Shown here piece after piece: positions 14,272-22,844 of a stretch of 40,334 nucleotides of DNA. Made by a program: the position numbers and the translations under genes. This DNA is from Oscillospiraceae bacterium (lineage in GTDB: Bacteria > Bacillota > Clostridia > Oscillospirales > Oscillospiraceae), in assembly GCA_017540565.1 (NCBI GenBank), contig JAFYAU010000034.1:1-40334 (forward strand), given 5' to 3'. Position 1 is the stretch's first letter. Each line of letters starts with the position of its first letter. The notes beneath the pieces were generated by a model, which was not told the DNA's origin, did not search any database, and saw nothing but the letters and a program-made list of their open reading frames with translations.

Positions 14272-15297
14272 ATGGAAATGGGAAAAGAGATCCGACGCCT
14301 GCGCGGCGCCCGCGGCCTCACGCAGGAGGCCCTTGCGGACGCGCTGAACGTCACCCCTCAGACCGTCAGCAAATGGGAACGCGGCAACAGCGTTCCGGAC
14401 GTGCAGATGCTGCCGGAGATCGCCGTGTTCTTCGGAGTCACCATCGACCAGCTCTTCTGCATGACGCCGGACCAGCAGCTGGACAGGATGGAGAACCGCA
14501 TCGATTCCGGCGGGCTGTTCAGCGAGGCCGAGCAGCGGCAGATGGAGCAGCAGCTCCGCGTCATCGCGGAGGCGCCGGAACTGGAGGGCAGAGCCGAACT
14601 TATCCTGACGAAGCTGTACGGCAGCCAGGCGGAGCAGTTCCGGGCGCTCGCCGTCGCGCACGGGAAAAAGGCGGTGGAGATCACCGGAGGAGACCGTGAC
14701 GCCGTCAGCGAGCTCGCCAACGCCTGGAACAGCTACATTCCCGACTGGTGCTGCCGCAACCATCACGCGCTCATCGAGTGGTTCGGCGATTACTGCGGAC
14801 GCCATCCGGACAACCGCGCCGCCCTGATGTGGCTGCTGGACAATCTCATCGACGACCGCCGCCTCGCGGAAGCCCGCGTCTGGCTCGGCAAGCTGTCGAG
14901 GAGCGACCGCACGTTCCGTACCGTCATGTACCGCTATCTCATCGCGCAGGCGGAGGGAGACGCGGAAGAGTCCGCGGCGCAGCTCCGCCTTCTGGAGTCC
15001 ATGGAGGACCAGGAGTGGAGCTGGGCGGTCACTCTGGGAGACATCCATACCCTGCGGCAGGAATACGACACCGCGATCGCATGGTACCGCAGGGGCCAGG
15101 AGATGCAGCCCTCTCCCAAGTACGTGGACAGCGCGGAGAGCATCGCGCACATCTGCGAGATCTGCGGCGACAGGAAAGGGGCCATTGAGGCCTACCGCGA
15201 AAAGCTCCGCCTTCTGTCCGAGGAGTGGGGCATCGTCAGTGGCATGGAGCGGGAGGAGACGGAACGCGCCATCCGGCGCCTGCAGGCGGACGCCTGA
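14272..15297 (+). CDS. XRE-family regulator with TPR-like C-terminal domain
   Basis: 341 residues. An N-terminal Cro/C1 HTH (about 4-60: GKEIRRLRGARGLTQEALAD, then VTPQTVSKWERGNSVPD) is followed by a linker and an all-helical region of about 250 residues with tetratricopeptide-like pairs (for example the EYDTAIAWYRRGQEMQPS and GDRKGAIEAYREKLRLL units near 260-320). Proteins of this build sense a peptide or protein ligand through the repeats. Start: ATG 14272 with AAGGAGG before it. A weak -10 (TATGAT, 14236-14241) lies upstream and a strong terminator follows. Targets unknown. Confidence 0.87.
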   Translation: MEMGKEIRRLRGARGLTQEALADALNVTPQTVSKWERGNSVPDVQMLPEIAVFFGVTIDQLFCMTPDQQLDRMENRIDSGGLFSEAEQRQMEQQLRVIAEAPELEGRAELILTKLYGSQAEQFRALAVAHGKKAVEITGGDRDAVSELANAWNSYIPDWCCRNHHALIEWFGDYCGRHPDNRAALMWLLDNLIDDRRLAEARVWLGKLSRSDRTFRTVMYRYLIAQAEGDAEESAAQLRLLESMEDQEWSWAVTLGDIHTLRQEYDTAIAWYRRGQEMQPSPKYVDSAESIAHICEICGDRKGAIEAYREKLRLLSEEWGIVSGMEREETERAIRRLQADA

Positions 15298-15320
15298 ACT
15301 CCGGAGAACAACGGTCACAG

Positions 15321-15357
15321 GATCCCGGCAGGGCAAAGAAGCCCTGCCGGGATCTTT
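15321..15357 (+). terminator. Terminator after the XRE-TPR gene
   Basis: A perfect 14-base stem (15321-15334 with 15341-15354), loop AAAGAA, followed by TTT. Confidence 0.88.
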
Positions 15358-15397
15358 CCGTTCCCCTGCCGCGGCTGCCGCATCCCTTACGAAATCA

Positions 15398-15426
15398 TTG
15401 CGCCACGCGCGGCCGCCTGTTATAAT
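15398..15426 (+). promoter_or_regulatory. Promoter of rsmE
   Basis: TTGCGC (15398-15403), a 17-base spacer, TATAAT (15421-15426) preceded by TGT. Confidence 0.65.
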
Positions 15427-15450
15427 GAGATGTTAAAGGAAGTGACCGGT

Positions 15451-16185
15451 ATGGCAAGATTCTTCGTATCCGCCTCCAACATTTTCGGAGGAGTGGCCTA
15501 TCTGAGCAGCAGCGACACCGAACATCTGCGCTCCCTGCGCATCCGCAACGGGGAGGTCTTCACCGTGTGCGACGGCAACGGCACCGACTACAGCTGCGTG
15601 CTGACGAAGACGGACCGGGACGGCGCCGAGGCGAAGATCCTCGGGACCTCTCCCTCGGTGGGAGAACCCTCCGTACAGGTCACCCTGTTCGTTGCTTACG
15701 CCAAAGGCGACAAGAACGATCACGTGGTCCAGAAGGCCGTGGAACTTGGCGCTTCAGCCGTCGTCCTCTTCCCCTGCCGGCGCTGCGTCGCCAGGCCGGA
15801 GGGAAGCGCCCTCGTGAAGCGTGTCCTCCGTCTGTCCCGCATCGCGGAAGAGGCTGCCAAGCAGTGCGGCCGGGGAAGGATCCCGACCGTTACGGCGCTG
15901 GACTCCTTCGAAGAGGCTGTGGAAAGGGCGGCGGAGGCGGACGTGCCCCTGCTGTGCTATGAGAACGAGACGGACACCGGCCTGAAGCAGATCCTTGACG
16001 CCCGTGCGGAGATCCGGACCGTGTCCGTGATGTGCGGGCCGGAGGGAGGTTTCGAGTCCGCGGAGGCGGCACTCGCCGTGGAGCGGGGCCTTCGCAGCGT
16101 GACCCTCGGAAAACGCATCCTGCGCTGCGAGACCGCGCCGCTGGCCGCGCTCACGGCCGTCATGTTCCAGACCGGAGAACTGTAA
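15451..16185 (+). CDS. rsmE: 16S rRNA (uracil-1498-N3)-methyltransferase
   Basis: SPOUT-class methyltransferase that methylates U1498 of 16S rRNA using S-adenosylmethionine. 244 residues: a PUA-like N-terminus (MARFFVSASNIF to about 70), then the knotted SPOUT domain with AYAKGDKNDHVVQKAVELGA, IAEEAAKQCGRGRIP, MCGPEGGFESAE and the C-terminal LGKRILRCETAPLAAL. Start: ATG 15451, after AAAGGAAGTG; the ATG at 15430 would lie 4 bases after the -10 box and is rejected. It may be read through into the hydratase gene, since no terminator with a T-run separates them. Confidence 0.93.
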   Translation: MARFFVSASNIFGGVAYLSSSDTEHLRSLRIRNGEVFTVCDGNGTDYSCVLTKTDRDGAEAKILGTSPSVGEPSVQVTLFVAYAKGDKNDHVVQKAVELGASAVVLFPCRRCVARPEGSALVKRVLRLSRIAEEAAKQCGRGRIPTVTALDSFEEAVERAAEADVPLLCYENETDTGLKQILDARAEIRTVSVMCGPEGGFESAEAALAVERGLRSVTLGKRILRCETAPLAALTAVMFQTGEL

Positions 16186-16200
16186 GGAAATCATCCCCGC

Positions 16201-16216
16201 GCCCCGTCGCCGGGGC
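16201..16216 (+). other. Small hairpin between rsmE and the hydratase gene
   Basis: GCCCCG/CGGGGC around TCGC, without a T-run. Too short to be a convincing terminator; possibly a partial attenuator. Confidence 0.35.
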
Positions 16217-16254
16217 GGATATACAAGACAAAAGAAGAGAAAAGAGGTACCCCT

Positions 16255-18489
16255 ATGCTCGATCGCATGATCCGGAAAGATGACCGCCCCGTGGAAATCC
16301 GGGACGGCCGCCCCGTCCCCGCCTCCGCCGCCGGCGCCGCCGGCCGTGAGAAGACCATGGCTTACCGCATCCTGCGGGCCCACGACACGGACAGGGGCGA
16401 CGGCCTGATGCACATCGCCTTCGACGCCATGGTCAGCCATGACATCACCTACGTGGGCATCATACAGACGGCCAGGGCTTCCGGCATGACGGAGTTTCCC
16501 CTTCCCTACGCGCTGACCAACTGCCACAACAGCCTGTGCGCCGTCGGCGGCACCATCAACCAGGACGACCATGCCTTCGGGCTGTCCGCCGCGAGGAAGT
16601 ACGGCGGCATCTTCGTGCCCCCCAACCAGGCGGTGATCCACCAGTACGCCAGAGAGAAACTGGCCGGCTGCGGAAAGATGATCCTGGGCAGCGACAGCCA
16701 CACCCGCTACGGATGCTACGGCACTCTCGGCGTGGGCGAGGGCGGCGGCGAACTGGCAAAACAGCTTCTGAAGAACACCTGGGATATCGAGCCCCCGGAG
16801 GTCGTGCTGGTATGGCTCACCGGCGAGGTCCCCCACGGCATCGGCCCCCACGATGTGGCCATCGCCCTCGTCGGAGCCACCTTCCCCGGCGGCTGGGTGA
16901 AAAACCGCGTGCTGGAATTCGCCGGCCCCGGCGCGGCGCAGCTGAGCATGGATTTCCGCATCGGCATCGACGTTATGACCACGGAGACCAGCTGCCTGAC
17001 CTCCATCTGGCAGACCGACGCCATGACGGAGAACTGGTACCGCACGATCGGACGTCCGGAGGATTACCGTGAACTGAAGCCCGAGGATGGCGCCTGCTAC
17101 GACCGGATGATCACGGTCGATCTGAACGCCATGGAAAGCATGATCGCGCTCCCGTTCCATCCCAGCAACGCCGTCACCATCCACGAGCTCCAGGCCGATC
17201 CGGAGCGCATCCTGCGCGAGACTGCAGAGGCCTGCAACGCCTCCCTGGGCGGTCAGGTCACCATGGATCTGACCCACGTGATCGACGCGCAGGGGCGCGT
17301 CACCTGCGACCAGGGCGTCATCGTCGGCTGCGCCGGCGGAATGTACGAGAACCTCCGCGAAGCGGCCGCCATCCTGAAGGACGCCTCCATCGGCAGCGGC
17401 TTTTTCGAGATGTCCGTCTACCCGTCCTCCGCTCCCATCAGCCGTGCGATCCTCCGCGACGGGACGGCCCAGACACTGATGGACGCCGGCGTACTGCTGA
17501 AATCCGCTTTCTGCGGCCCGTGCTTCGGTGCGGGGGACACTCCCGCCCACAACAGCCTGTCCATCCGCCATGCCACCCGGAACTTCGCCAACCGCGAAGG
17601 CAGCAAGCCCGCCAGCGGGCAGATCGCCGCCGTGGCCCTGATGGACGCGCGCAGCATCGCCGCCACGGCGAGGAACGGCGGCGTGCTGACCGCCGCGACG
17701 GACATCCCCTATGAGGTCGAGCCGAAGGCGTACGAATATGACGACGGCATCTACGAGAAGCGCTGCTACAACGGATGGGGACATCCCATCCCCGACGAGC
17801 CGCTGCGGCTCGGTCCCAACATCACCGACTGGCCGAAGATGCCGGAGATGAAGGAGGATCTGCTGGTCCGGCTCACCGCGGTCATCCACGACCCCGTGAC
17901 GACCACGGACGAACTGATCCCCAGCGGGGAGACCTCCTCCTACCGCTCCAATCCCATCGCCCTGAGCGAATTTGCCCTGTCCCGGCGCGTACCGGAGTAC
18001 GTGGGCCGCTGCAAGCAGGTCCGGGACCGCACCGGCGACGTGCCGGAGGACCTCTCCCGGGTGCTGGCCGCTCTGGGCAGGTCCGAAGAGGATCTGTCCG
18101 TCGGCTCCTGCGTCTTCTCACGCAAACCGGGCGACGGTTCCGCCAGAGAGCAGGCCGCCAGCTGTCAGAAGGTGCTGGGCGGATTTGCCAACATCTGCTA
18201 TGAGTACGCCACCAAGCGCTACCGTTCCAACTGCATCAACTGGGGCCTCGTGCCCTTCACTCTTCCTGACGGTGCGTCCTTCGACCTGCAGCCCGGCGAC
18301 TGGGTGTATGTCCCCGGCGTCAGGAGCGGGATCCTGGAGGGACGCGAGGAGTTCCCCGCCACGGCCGTACGCGCCGACGGCACCGTCACCGGGCTCACCC
18401 TCATCTGCCGCGGCCTGAGCCGTGAGGAGCGGATCATCCTGACCCGCGGCTGCCTGATCAACTACTACGCCGCCGGCGGCATGGCTTAA
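16255..18489 (+). CDS. Aconitase-family hydratase (YbhJ-like)
   Basis: 744 residues with the layout of a monomeric aconitase: a three-domain iron-sulfur core and a C-terminal swivel domain (about 590-744). The three [4Fe-4S] ligands are recognisable as C359 (VGCAGGMYENL), C420 and C423 (CGPCFGAGD), and GSDSHTRYGCYGTLGVGEGG matches the aconitase substrate/cluster segment. It resembles the putative hydratase YbhJ branch rather than AcnA or AcnB. Because isocitrate dehydrogenase follows 34 bases later, citrate/isocitrate isomerisation is the best guess for its role, but another hydroxy-acid substrate is possible. Start: ATG 16255 with a GAGG site 7 bases before. Confidence 0.85.
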   Translation: MLDRMIRKDDRPVEIRDGRPVPASAAGAAGREKTMAYRILRAHDTDRGDGLMHIAFDAMVSHDITYVGIIQTARASGMTEFPLPYALTNCHNSLCAVGGTINQDDHAFGLSAARKYGGIFVPPNQAVIHQYAREKLAGCGKMILGSDSHTRYGCYGTLGVGEGGGELAKQLLKNTWDIEPPEVVLVWLTGEVPHGIGPHDVAIALVGATFPGGWVKNRVLEFAGPGAAQLSMDFRIGIDVMTTETSCLTSIWQTDAMTENWYRTIGRPEDYRELKPEDGACYDRMITVDLNAMESMIALPFHPSNAVTIHELQADPERILRETAEACNASLGGQVTMDLTHVIDAQGRVTCDQGVIVGCAGGMYENLREAAAILKDASIGSGFFEMSVYPSSAPISRAILRDGTAQTLMDAGVLLKSAFCGPCFGAGDTPAHNSLSIRHATRNFANREGSKPASGQIAAVALMDARSIAATARNGGVLTAATDIPYEVEPKAYEYDDGIYEKRCYNGWGHPIPDEPLRLGPNITDWPKMPEMKEDLLVRLTAVIHDPVTTTDELIPSGETSSYRSNPIALSEFALSRRVPEYVGRCKQVRDRTGDVPEDLSRVLAALGRSEEDLSVGSCVFSRKPGDGSAREQAASCQKVLGGFANICYEYATKRYRSNCINWGLVPFTLPDGASFDLQPGDWVYVPGVRSGILEGREEFPATAVRADGTVTGLTLICRGLSREERIILTRGCLINYYAAGGMA

Positions 18490-18523
18490 ACCGGCAATCA
18501 ATAAGAAATACAGGAGCGTGACC

Positions 18524-19735
18524 ATGGAAAAGATCCGAATGACCACTCCTCTCGTGGAGATGGACGGCGATGAGATGACCCGCGTCCTCTGGACGATGAT
18601 CAAGGATACGCTGATCCTGCCCTTCGTGGACCTGAAAACGGAATACTATGACCTCGGGCTGCTGCACCGGAACGAGACCGGAGACCGGGTGACCGTGGAG
18701 GCCGCCGAGGCCACGAAAAAATACGGGGTGGCCGTCAAGTGCGCCACCATCACCCCCAACCGCCAGCGCATGGAGGAGTATCCCGAGCTGACGGAGATGT
18801 GGAAATCCCCCAACGGAACCATCCGCGCCATCCTGGACGGCACCGTGTTCCGGGCTCCCATCCTGATTCCCGCCATCTGCCCGGTGGTGCGGAACTGGAA
18901 GGCCCCCATCACCATCGCCCGCCACGCCTACGGCGACGTGTACCGCTGCGTGGAGATGAAGACGGAAGGACCCGGCGAGGCGTTCCTGACCTTCCGGGGC
19001 GACGACGGCATGGAGAAAACGATGTCGGTCCAGCGCGTCGAAGGCGGTGCCGTATGGCAGGGCAGCCACAACAAGGACGCGAGCATCCGAAGCTTCGCCC
19101 GCAGCTGCTTTCAGTATGCGGCGGATACCCGGCAGGACCTGTGGTTCTCCACCAAAGATACCATCAGCAAGGTGTACGACGGCCGGTTCAAGGAGATCTT
19201 CGAGGAGGAGTTCGAGGCCTGGCGCGCCCGCTTCGAGGAACTGGGCATCACCTATTTCTACACCCTGATCGACGATGCGGTCGCCCGCGTCATCCGGAGT
19301 CCCGGCGGTTTCATCTGGGCATGCAAGAACTACGACGGCGACGTGATGAGCGACATGGTCAGCACCGCCTTCGGCAGTCTCGCCATGATGACCAGCGTAC
19401 TGGTCTCCCCCGACGGCAACTATGAGTACGAGGCCGCCCACGGCACCGTCACCCGGCATTATTACCGCTGGCAGAAGGGCGAGGAGACCTCCACCAACCC
19501 GATGGCCACCATCTTCGCCTGGTCCGGCGCCCTGCGCAAGCGCGGGGAGAAGGACGGCCTGGACGATCTGCGCGTCTTCGGCGACCGTCTGGAGCAGGCG
19601 TGCCTGGACGTGCTGAACGCCGGATACATGACCAAGGACCTGGTCGGTCTGGCGGAACCGGGCACCGAAGTGCACGCCGTCAACAGCGCGGAGTTCCTCG
19701 ACCGGATCGCCGCCCGCCTGCGGGAGCTTCTCTGA
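18524..19735 (+). CDS. icd: NADP-dependent isocitrate dehydrogenase (eukaryote-like type)
   Basis: Oxidative decarboxylation of isocitrate to 2-oxoglutarate, giving NADPH. The 403 residues follow the homodimeric, eukaryote-like subfamily: VEMDGDEMTRVLW at the N-terminus, KSPNGTIRAILDGTVFR (substrate Ser/Asn/Arg, about 92-108), TLIDDAVARVI and KNYDGDVMSDMVSTAFGSL (metal Asp residues, about 247-290), and EAAHGTVTRHYYR (coenzyme loop, about 303-315). Start: ATG 18524 with AGGAG 7 bases before. With the hydratase upstream it makes a two-gene route from citrate toward glutamate. Confidence 0.94.
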   Translation: MEKIRMTTPLVEMDGDEMTRVLWTMIKDTLILPFVDLKTEYYDLGLLHRNETGDRVTVEAAEATKKYGVAVKCATITPNRQRMEEYPELTEMWKSPNGTIRAILDGTVFRAPILIPAICPVVRNWKAPITIARHAYGDVYRCVEMKTEGPGEAFLTFRGDDGMEKTMSVQRVEGGAVWQGSHNKDASIRSFARSCFQYAADTRQDLWFSTKDTISKVYDGRFKEIFEEEFEAWRARFEELGITYFYTLIDDAVARVIRSPGGFIWACKNYDGDVMSDMVSTAFGSLAMMTSVLVSPDGNYEYEAAHGTVTRHYYRWQKGEETSTNPMATIFAWSGALRKRGEKDGLDDLRVFGDRLEQACLDVLNAGYMTKDLVGLAEPGTEVHAVNSAEFLDRIAARLRELL

Positions 19736-19741
19736 TCTTCC

Positions 19742-20644
19742 GTGTACTGGCACAGCTTCAATGAGGAGATGCGCGCCCGCTTCGGCCGCAGGATGTACAA
19801 GGTCGCCCTGGACGGCGGCTTCACCTGTCCGACCCGGGACGGCACGCTCGGCACCCGGGGCTGCATCTTTTGCTCCGGCCGCGGGTCCGGGGACTTCACT
19901 TTTTCCGGAGAAGAACCTGTCCGCCAGCTGGAATACGGCGCCGCCCTCATCGCCCACAAGAACCGGGGCGGCGGCATCATCGCCTATTTTCAGAGCTTCA
20001 CCGGAACCTACGCTCCCTCCGAGGAACTCAGGCACCGGTACGGGCCGGTGTTCCGCCATCCGCTGACGGACGTCTTTTCCGTCGCCACCCGGCCGGACTG
20101 CCTGCCGGACGACACGGTCGCCCTGCTTGCGGAGATGAACCGTGAAAAACCCGTATGGGTGGAACTCGGCCTCCAGACCATCCACCCCGCCTCAGCGGCG
20201 TATATCCGCAGAGGCTACGATCTTCCGGTCTTCGACGGCGCCGTGCGCCGCCTGAAGCAGGCCGGGCTCGAAGTCGTCGTCCATATGATCCTCGGCCTGC
20301 CCGGGGAATCTCCGGAGGACATGGCCGCCACCGCGGAATATGTCGGAAACAGCGGCGCCGACGGGGTGAAGCTGCAGCTGCTGCATGTCCTGCGGGGCAC
20401 GGATCTGGCGGACGACTACGCCGCCGGCCGCTTCGATGTCATGGACCGCGAGGCCTACTTCGACGCCGTGTGCCTCTGCCTGGAGCATCTGCCACCCCGC
20501 GTGACGATCCACCGGATGACCGGGGACGGCGCCAAGGCCGACCTCATCGCGCCCCGGTGGAGCGCGGACAAGAAACGCGTATGGAACGCCCTGCAGGCGC
20601 ATCTCCGCCTGCGGGACGTATGTCAGGGAAGCGCCCTGATCTGA
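19742..20644 (+). CDS. Radical SAM protein, TIGR01212 family
   Basis: 300 residues. The radical S-adenosylmethionine cluster ligands C29, C41, C44 lie in CPTRDGTLGTRGCIFC (CX11CX2C, the long spacing typical of this family), preceded by MYKVALDGGFT. Other marks are QSFTGTYAP, VWVELGLQTIHP and VVHMILGLPGESPEDM. The family (E. coli YhcC-like) is widespread and its reaction is not established; it is not a glycyl-radical activase. Start: GTG 19742, 6 bases after icd stops, so translation is probably coupled; the N-terminus then matches the family's usual opening. Confidence 0.9.
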   Translation: MYWHSFNEEMRARFGRRMYKVALDGGFTCPTRDGTLGTRGCIFCSGRGSGDFTFSGEEPVRQLEYGAALIAHKNRGGGIIAYFQSFTGTYAPSEELRHRYGPVFRHPLTDVFSVATRPDCLPDDTVALLAEMNREKPVWVELGLQTIHPASAAYIRRGYDLPVFDGAVRRLKQAGLEVVVHMILGLPGESPEDMAATAEYVGNSGADGVKLQLLHVLRGTDLADDYAAGRFDVMDREAYFDAVCLCLEHLPPRVTIHRMTGDGAKADLIAPRWSADKKRVWNALQAHLRLRDVCQGSALI

Positions 20645-20664
20645 CCGCGGGACCATCCCGCGGT
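20644..20664 (+). other. Perfect 9-base stem-loop before the MATE gene
   Basis: ACCGCGGGA, loop CCA, TCCCGCGGT, starting at the last base of the radical SAM stop codon. No T-run follows, so it may reduce rather than stop read-through. Confidence 0.5.
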
Positions 20665-20697
20665 TCCCAATCCGTGTGCGGAAAGAAGGAGATCGCC

Positions 20698-22050
20698 ATG
20701 GTCTTTTCCGAACTGAAAAACCCTGTGTTCTACAGGAAGACGCTGCATATCATGGTCCCCGTCATGCTGCAGTCCCTCATCAGCGTGGGCGTCAATTTCC
20801 TGGACAACATCATGATCGGCCGTCTGGGGCAGACTGCCATCTCCGGCGTCTCCCTGTCCACGCAGTTCTTTACCATCTTCCTTTTCATCTTCATGGGCAT
20901 CGGGAGCGGGGCCAACGTGATCTCCAGCCAGTACTGGGGCGCAAAACGGTACGATTCCATGAAGGTGATCGCGGCCACGGTGCTGCGCATCGCCGTCGTG
21001 ATCAGCATGGTCTTCCTCATCGTCACCGTGGCGTTCCCCCGCAGCATCCTCCGCATCTATACGAACAACGAAGGGATCATCGAAACGGGCTTCGGCTATC
21101 TGCGGCTGCTCGGCTGCACCTTCGTCTTCAACGGCCTGTGCACGACCGTGACGACGCTGCTGCGCAGCACGGGGCACGTGAAGGTCCCGCTGATCAGTTC
21201 CCTCGTCGCCTTTTTCCTGAATCTGTTCTTCAACTGGGTGTTCATCTTCGGCAAGTTCGGCGCTCCCGCCCTGGGAGTCATCGGCGCGGCCGTGGGCACC
21301 GTCATCGCGCGCACGTTCGAATTCCTGTTCATCTGCGGATACTTCGTGCTGTTCGAGAAGAACTTCGGCTTCCGTCTCAGGCACGCGTTTCTGCGCGACC
21401 GTGCCCTGACAAGGCAGTACATACGCTTCAGCCTTCCCGTGATGATCTCGGATACGCTGCTGGGCATCGGCCTCAGCCTCACCGGAGTGATCGTCGGACA
21501 CATGCAGGAGGAGTTCATTACCGCCCATTCCATCGTGAATGCCGGCAACCACATGATCACGGTGACCAACACCGCCATGGCGGCCGCCTCGGCCGTCATC
21601 ATCGGGAACACCATCGGCGAGGGGGACAAGGAACGGGCCTACCGGGAGGGCATCGCGTACATAGTGATCGCCGTGCTCCTGGGTGCGGTGTACTCGCTGA
21701 TCATCTTCGCGCTGAAAGGTCCCTATCTGACCCTGTACTCCGTATCCGACGACGCCCGTTCCGTGTGCATGGAACTGTTTCGGTACCTGATCTATTTCTC
21801 CCCCCTGGAGATGCTTGCCTACTGCGTCAGCAAGGGCGTCCTGAGAGGCAGCGGCGACACCCGCTTCCTTATGGTCGCGGATATCGTTCTGCTGTGGGTG
21901 TTCAGCCTGCCGCTGGGCTATCTGGCGGCGCACGTGTGGAAGATGGCCCCCTTCTGGGTATACTTCTTCCTGAAACTGGAATACGCGGGAAAGGGCCTGC
22001 TGTGCACGGCCCGCTTCCTGAGCAAGAAAGGCATCAAGGTCGTGGGCTGA
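20698..22050 (+). CDS. MATE-family multidrug/cation exporter
   Basis: 450 residues, about twelve membrane helices in two MatE halves (1-220 and 230-450). It moves organic cations or drugs out in exchange for Na+ or H+. Family marks are VPVMLQSLISVGVNFLDNIM near the start, GRLGQTAISGVSLSTQ, GSGANVISSQYWGAKRYDSM (about 72-92), and the matching second-half segment SLTGVIVGHMQEEFITAHS. The tail CVSKGVLRGSGDTRFLMVAD is also typical. Start: ATG 20698 with AAGGAG 6 bases before. No local regulator. Confidence 0.92.
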   Translation: MVFSELKNPVFYRKTLHIMVPVMLQSLISVGVNFLDNIMIGRLGQTAISGVSLSTQFFTIFLFIFMGIGSGANVISSQYWGAKRYDSMKVIAATVLRIAVVISMVFLIVTVAFPRSILRIYTNNEGIIETGFGYLRLLGCTFVFNGLCTTVTTLLRSTGHVKVPLISSLVAFFLNLFFNWVFIFGKFGAPALGVIGAAVGTVIARTFEFLFICGYFVLFEKNFGFRLRHAFLRDRALTRQYIRFSLPVMISDTLLGIGLSLTGVIVGHMQEEFITAHSIVNAGNHMITVTNTAMAAASAVIIGNTIGEGDKERAYREGIAYIVIAVLLGAVYSLIIFALKGPYLTLYSVSDDARSVCMELFRYLIYFSPLEMLAYCVSKGVLRGSGDTRFLMVADIVLLWVFSLPLGYLAAHVWKMAPFWVYFFLKLEYAGKGLLCTARFLSKKGIKVVG

Positions 22051-22081
22051 CCCGCGGCCCCGAGAAAAGGAGGTCAAAACG

Positions 22082-22819
22082 ATGGCTTTGTTTGAAAAAA
22101 AGACCTGTGACATCTGCGGGAACAAGCTGGGTCTGTCCGGCCGCCTGAAGGCCGCCGACGGCATCGTATGCAAATCCTGCGCCGCCCGCCTGTCCCCATG
22201 GGCCGGAGACCAGAAAGGCGCCACCCTGTACGAGCTCCGGCGTCAGCTGGTGCACCGGGAGGCCAACCGCCAGCTGGTGGCGGACTTCGACACCTCCCGC
22301 AGCTACGGCGATAAGGACCGGATCTGCATGGACGCCGGACGCCGGCAGTTCATGATCGTCCGCACGGACAACGTGACGCTGGAAAACCCCGACGTCATCC
22401 CCTATGACAAGGTGACGGACTGCTTCTACACCGTGGAGGAGGACCGGGTGGAGGATCTGCAGAAAGACGAGCGCGGGAAGACCGTCAGCTTCGACCCTCC
22501 CCAGTTCCACTATCTCTTCGACTTCGTCGTGACGATCAATGTCCGCGACCAGGACTTCGATTCTCTCACCTTCCGCCTGAACAGAGACAGCGTCAGCATC
22601 CCCGGCGGGGATGCGGGCGTCCCGGCCTCGGAGCGGGATGCCAACATGGACTACCGCAGATACGTTCACGCTGCGGAGGAGATCGACGGGATCCTTACTT
22701 TCCGCCCCGACCAGGGCACAGTCCAGGCCCCGCTGATGGCCTGCCCCTCCTGCGGAGGCGTCGTCACGCCGGATGCCGCCGGATGCTGCCCCTCCTGCGG
22801 AACACAGATCACAGAATGA
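22082..22819 (+). CDS. DUF4428 zinc-ribbon protein
   Basis: 245 residues. N-terminal Zn ribbon (C9, C12 in CDICGNKLGLSGRLKAADG and CKSC near 30-33), the DUF4428 signature; a middle strand-rich domain that includes FMIVRTDNVTLENPDVI and PPQFHYLFDFVVTINV; and a second C-terminal zinc ribbon (CPSCGG and CCPSCGTQ, about 220-241). Cytosolic; the function of the family is unknown. Start: ATG 22082 with AAAGGAGG before it. Only 25 bases separate it from the M32 peptidase. Confidence 0.85.
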   Translation: MALFEKKTCDICGNKLGLSGRLKAADGIVCKSCAARLSPWAGDQKGATLYELRRQLVHREANRQLVADFDTSRSYGDKDRICMDAGRRQFMIVRTDNVTLENPDVIPYDKVTDCFYTVEEDRVEDLQKDERGKTVSFDPPQFHYLFDFVVTINVRDQDFDSLTFRLNRDSVSIPGGDAGVPASERDANMDYRRYVHAAEEIDGILTFRPDQGTVQAPLMACPSCGGVVTPDAAGCCPSCGTQITE

Positions 22820-22844
22820 ACCACCCCGAAAGGAGATCCGACCA

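Noticed and set aside
15754..17889. Open frame of 711 codons on the minus strand across rsmE and the hydratase gene
   Set aside because: It lies opposite well-supported genes, has Arg/Gly/His/Asp-rich composition without any domain, and no ribosome site. It is a by-product of high G+C at third codon positions.
18458..20185. Minus-strand frame of 575 codons opposite icd and the radical SAM gene
   Set aside because: No motif or ribosome site, and it overlaps two clear enzymes.
19742..20644. Radical SAM protein as the GRE activase
   Set aside because: The CX11CX2C spacing and family signature are of TIGR01212; activases use CX3CX2C and usually sit beside the GRE gene.
20623..22224. Minus-strand frame of 533 codons opposite the MATE gene
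   Set aside because: Charged, low-information composition (His/Gln/Asp/Glu) typical of the antisense of membrane proteins.
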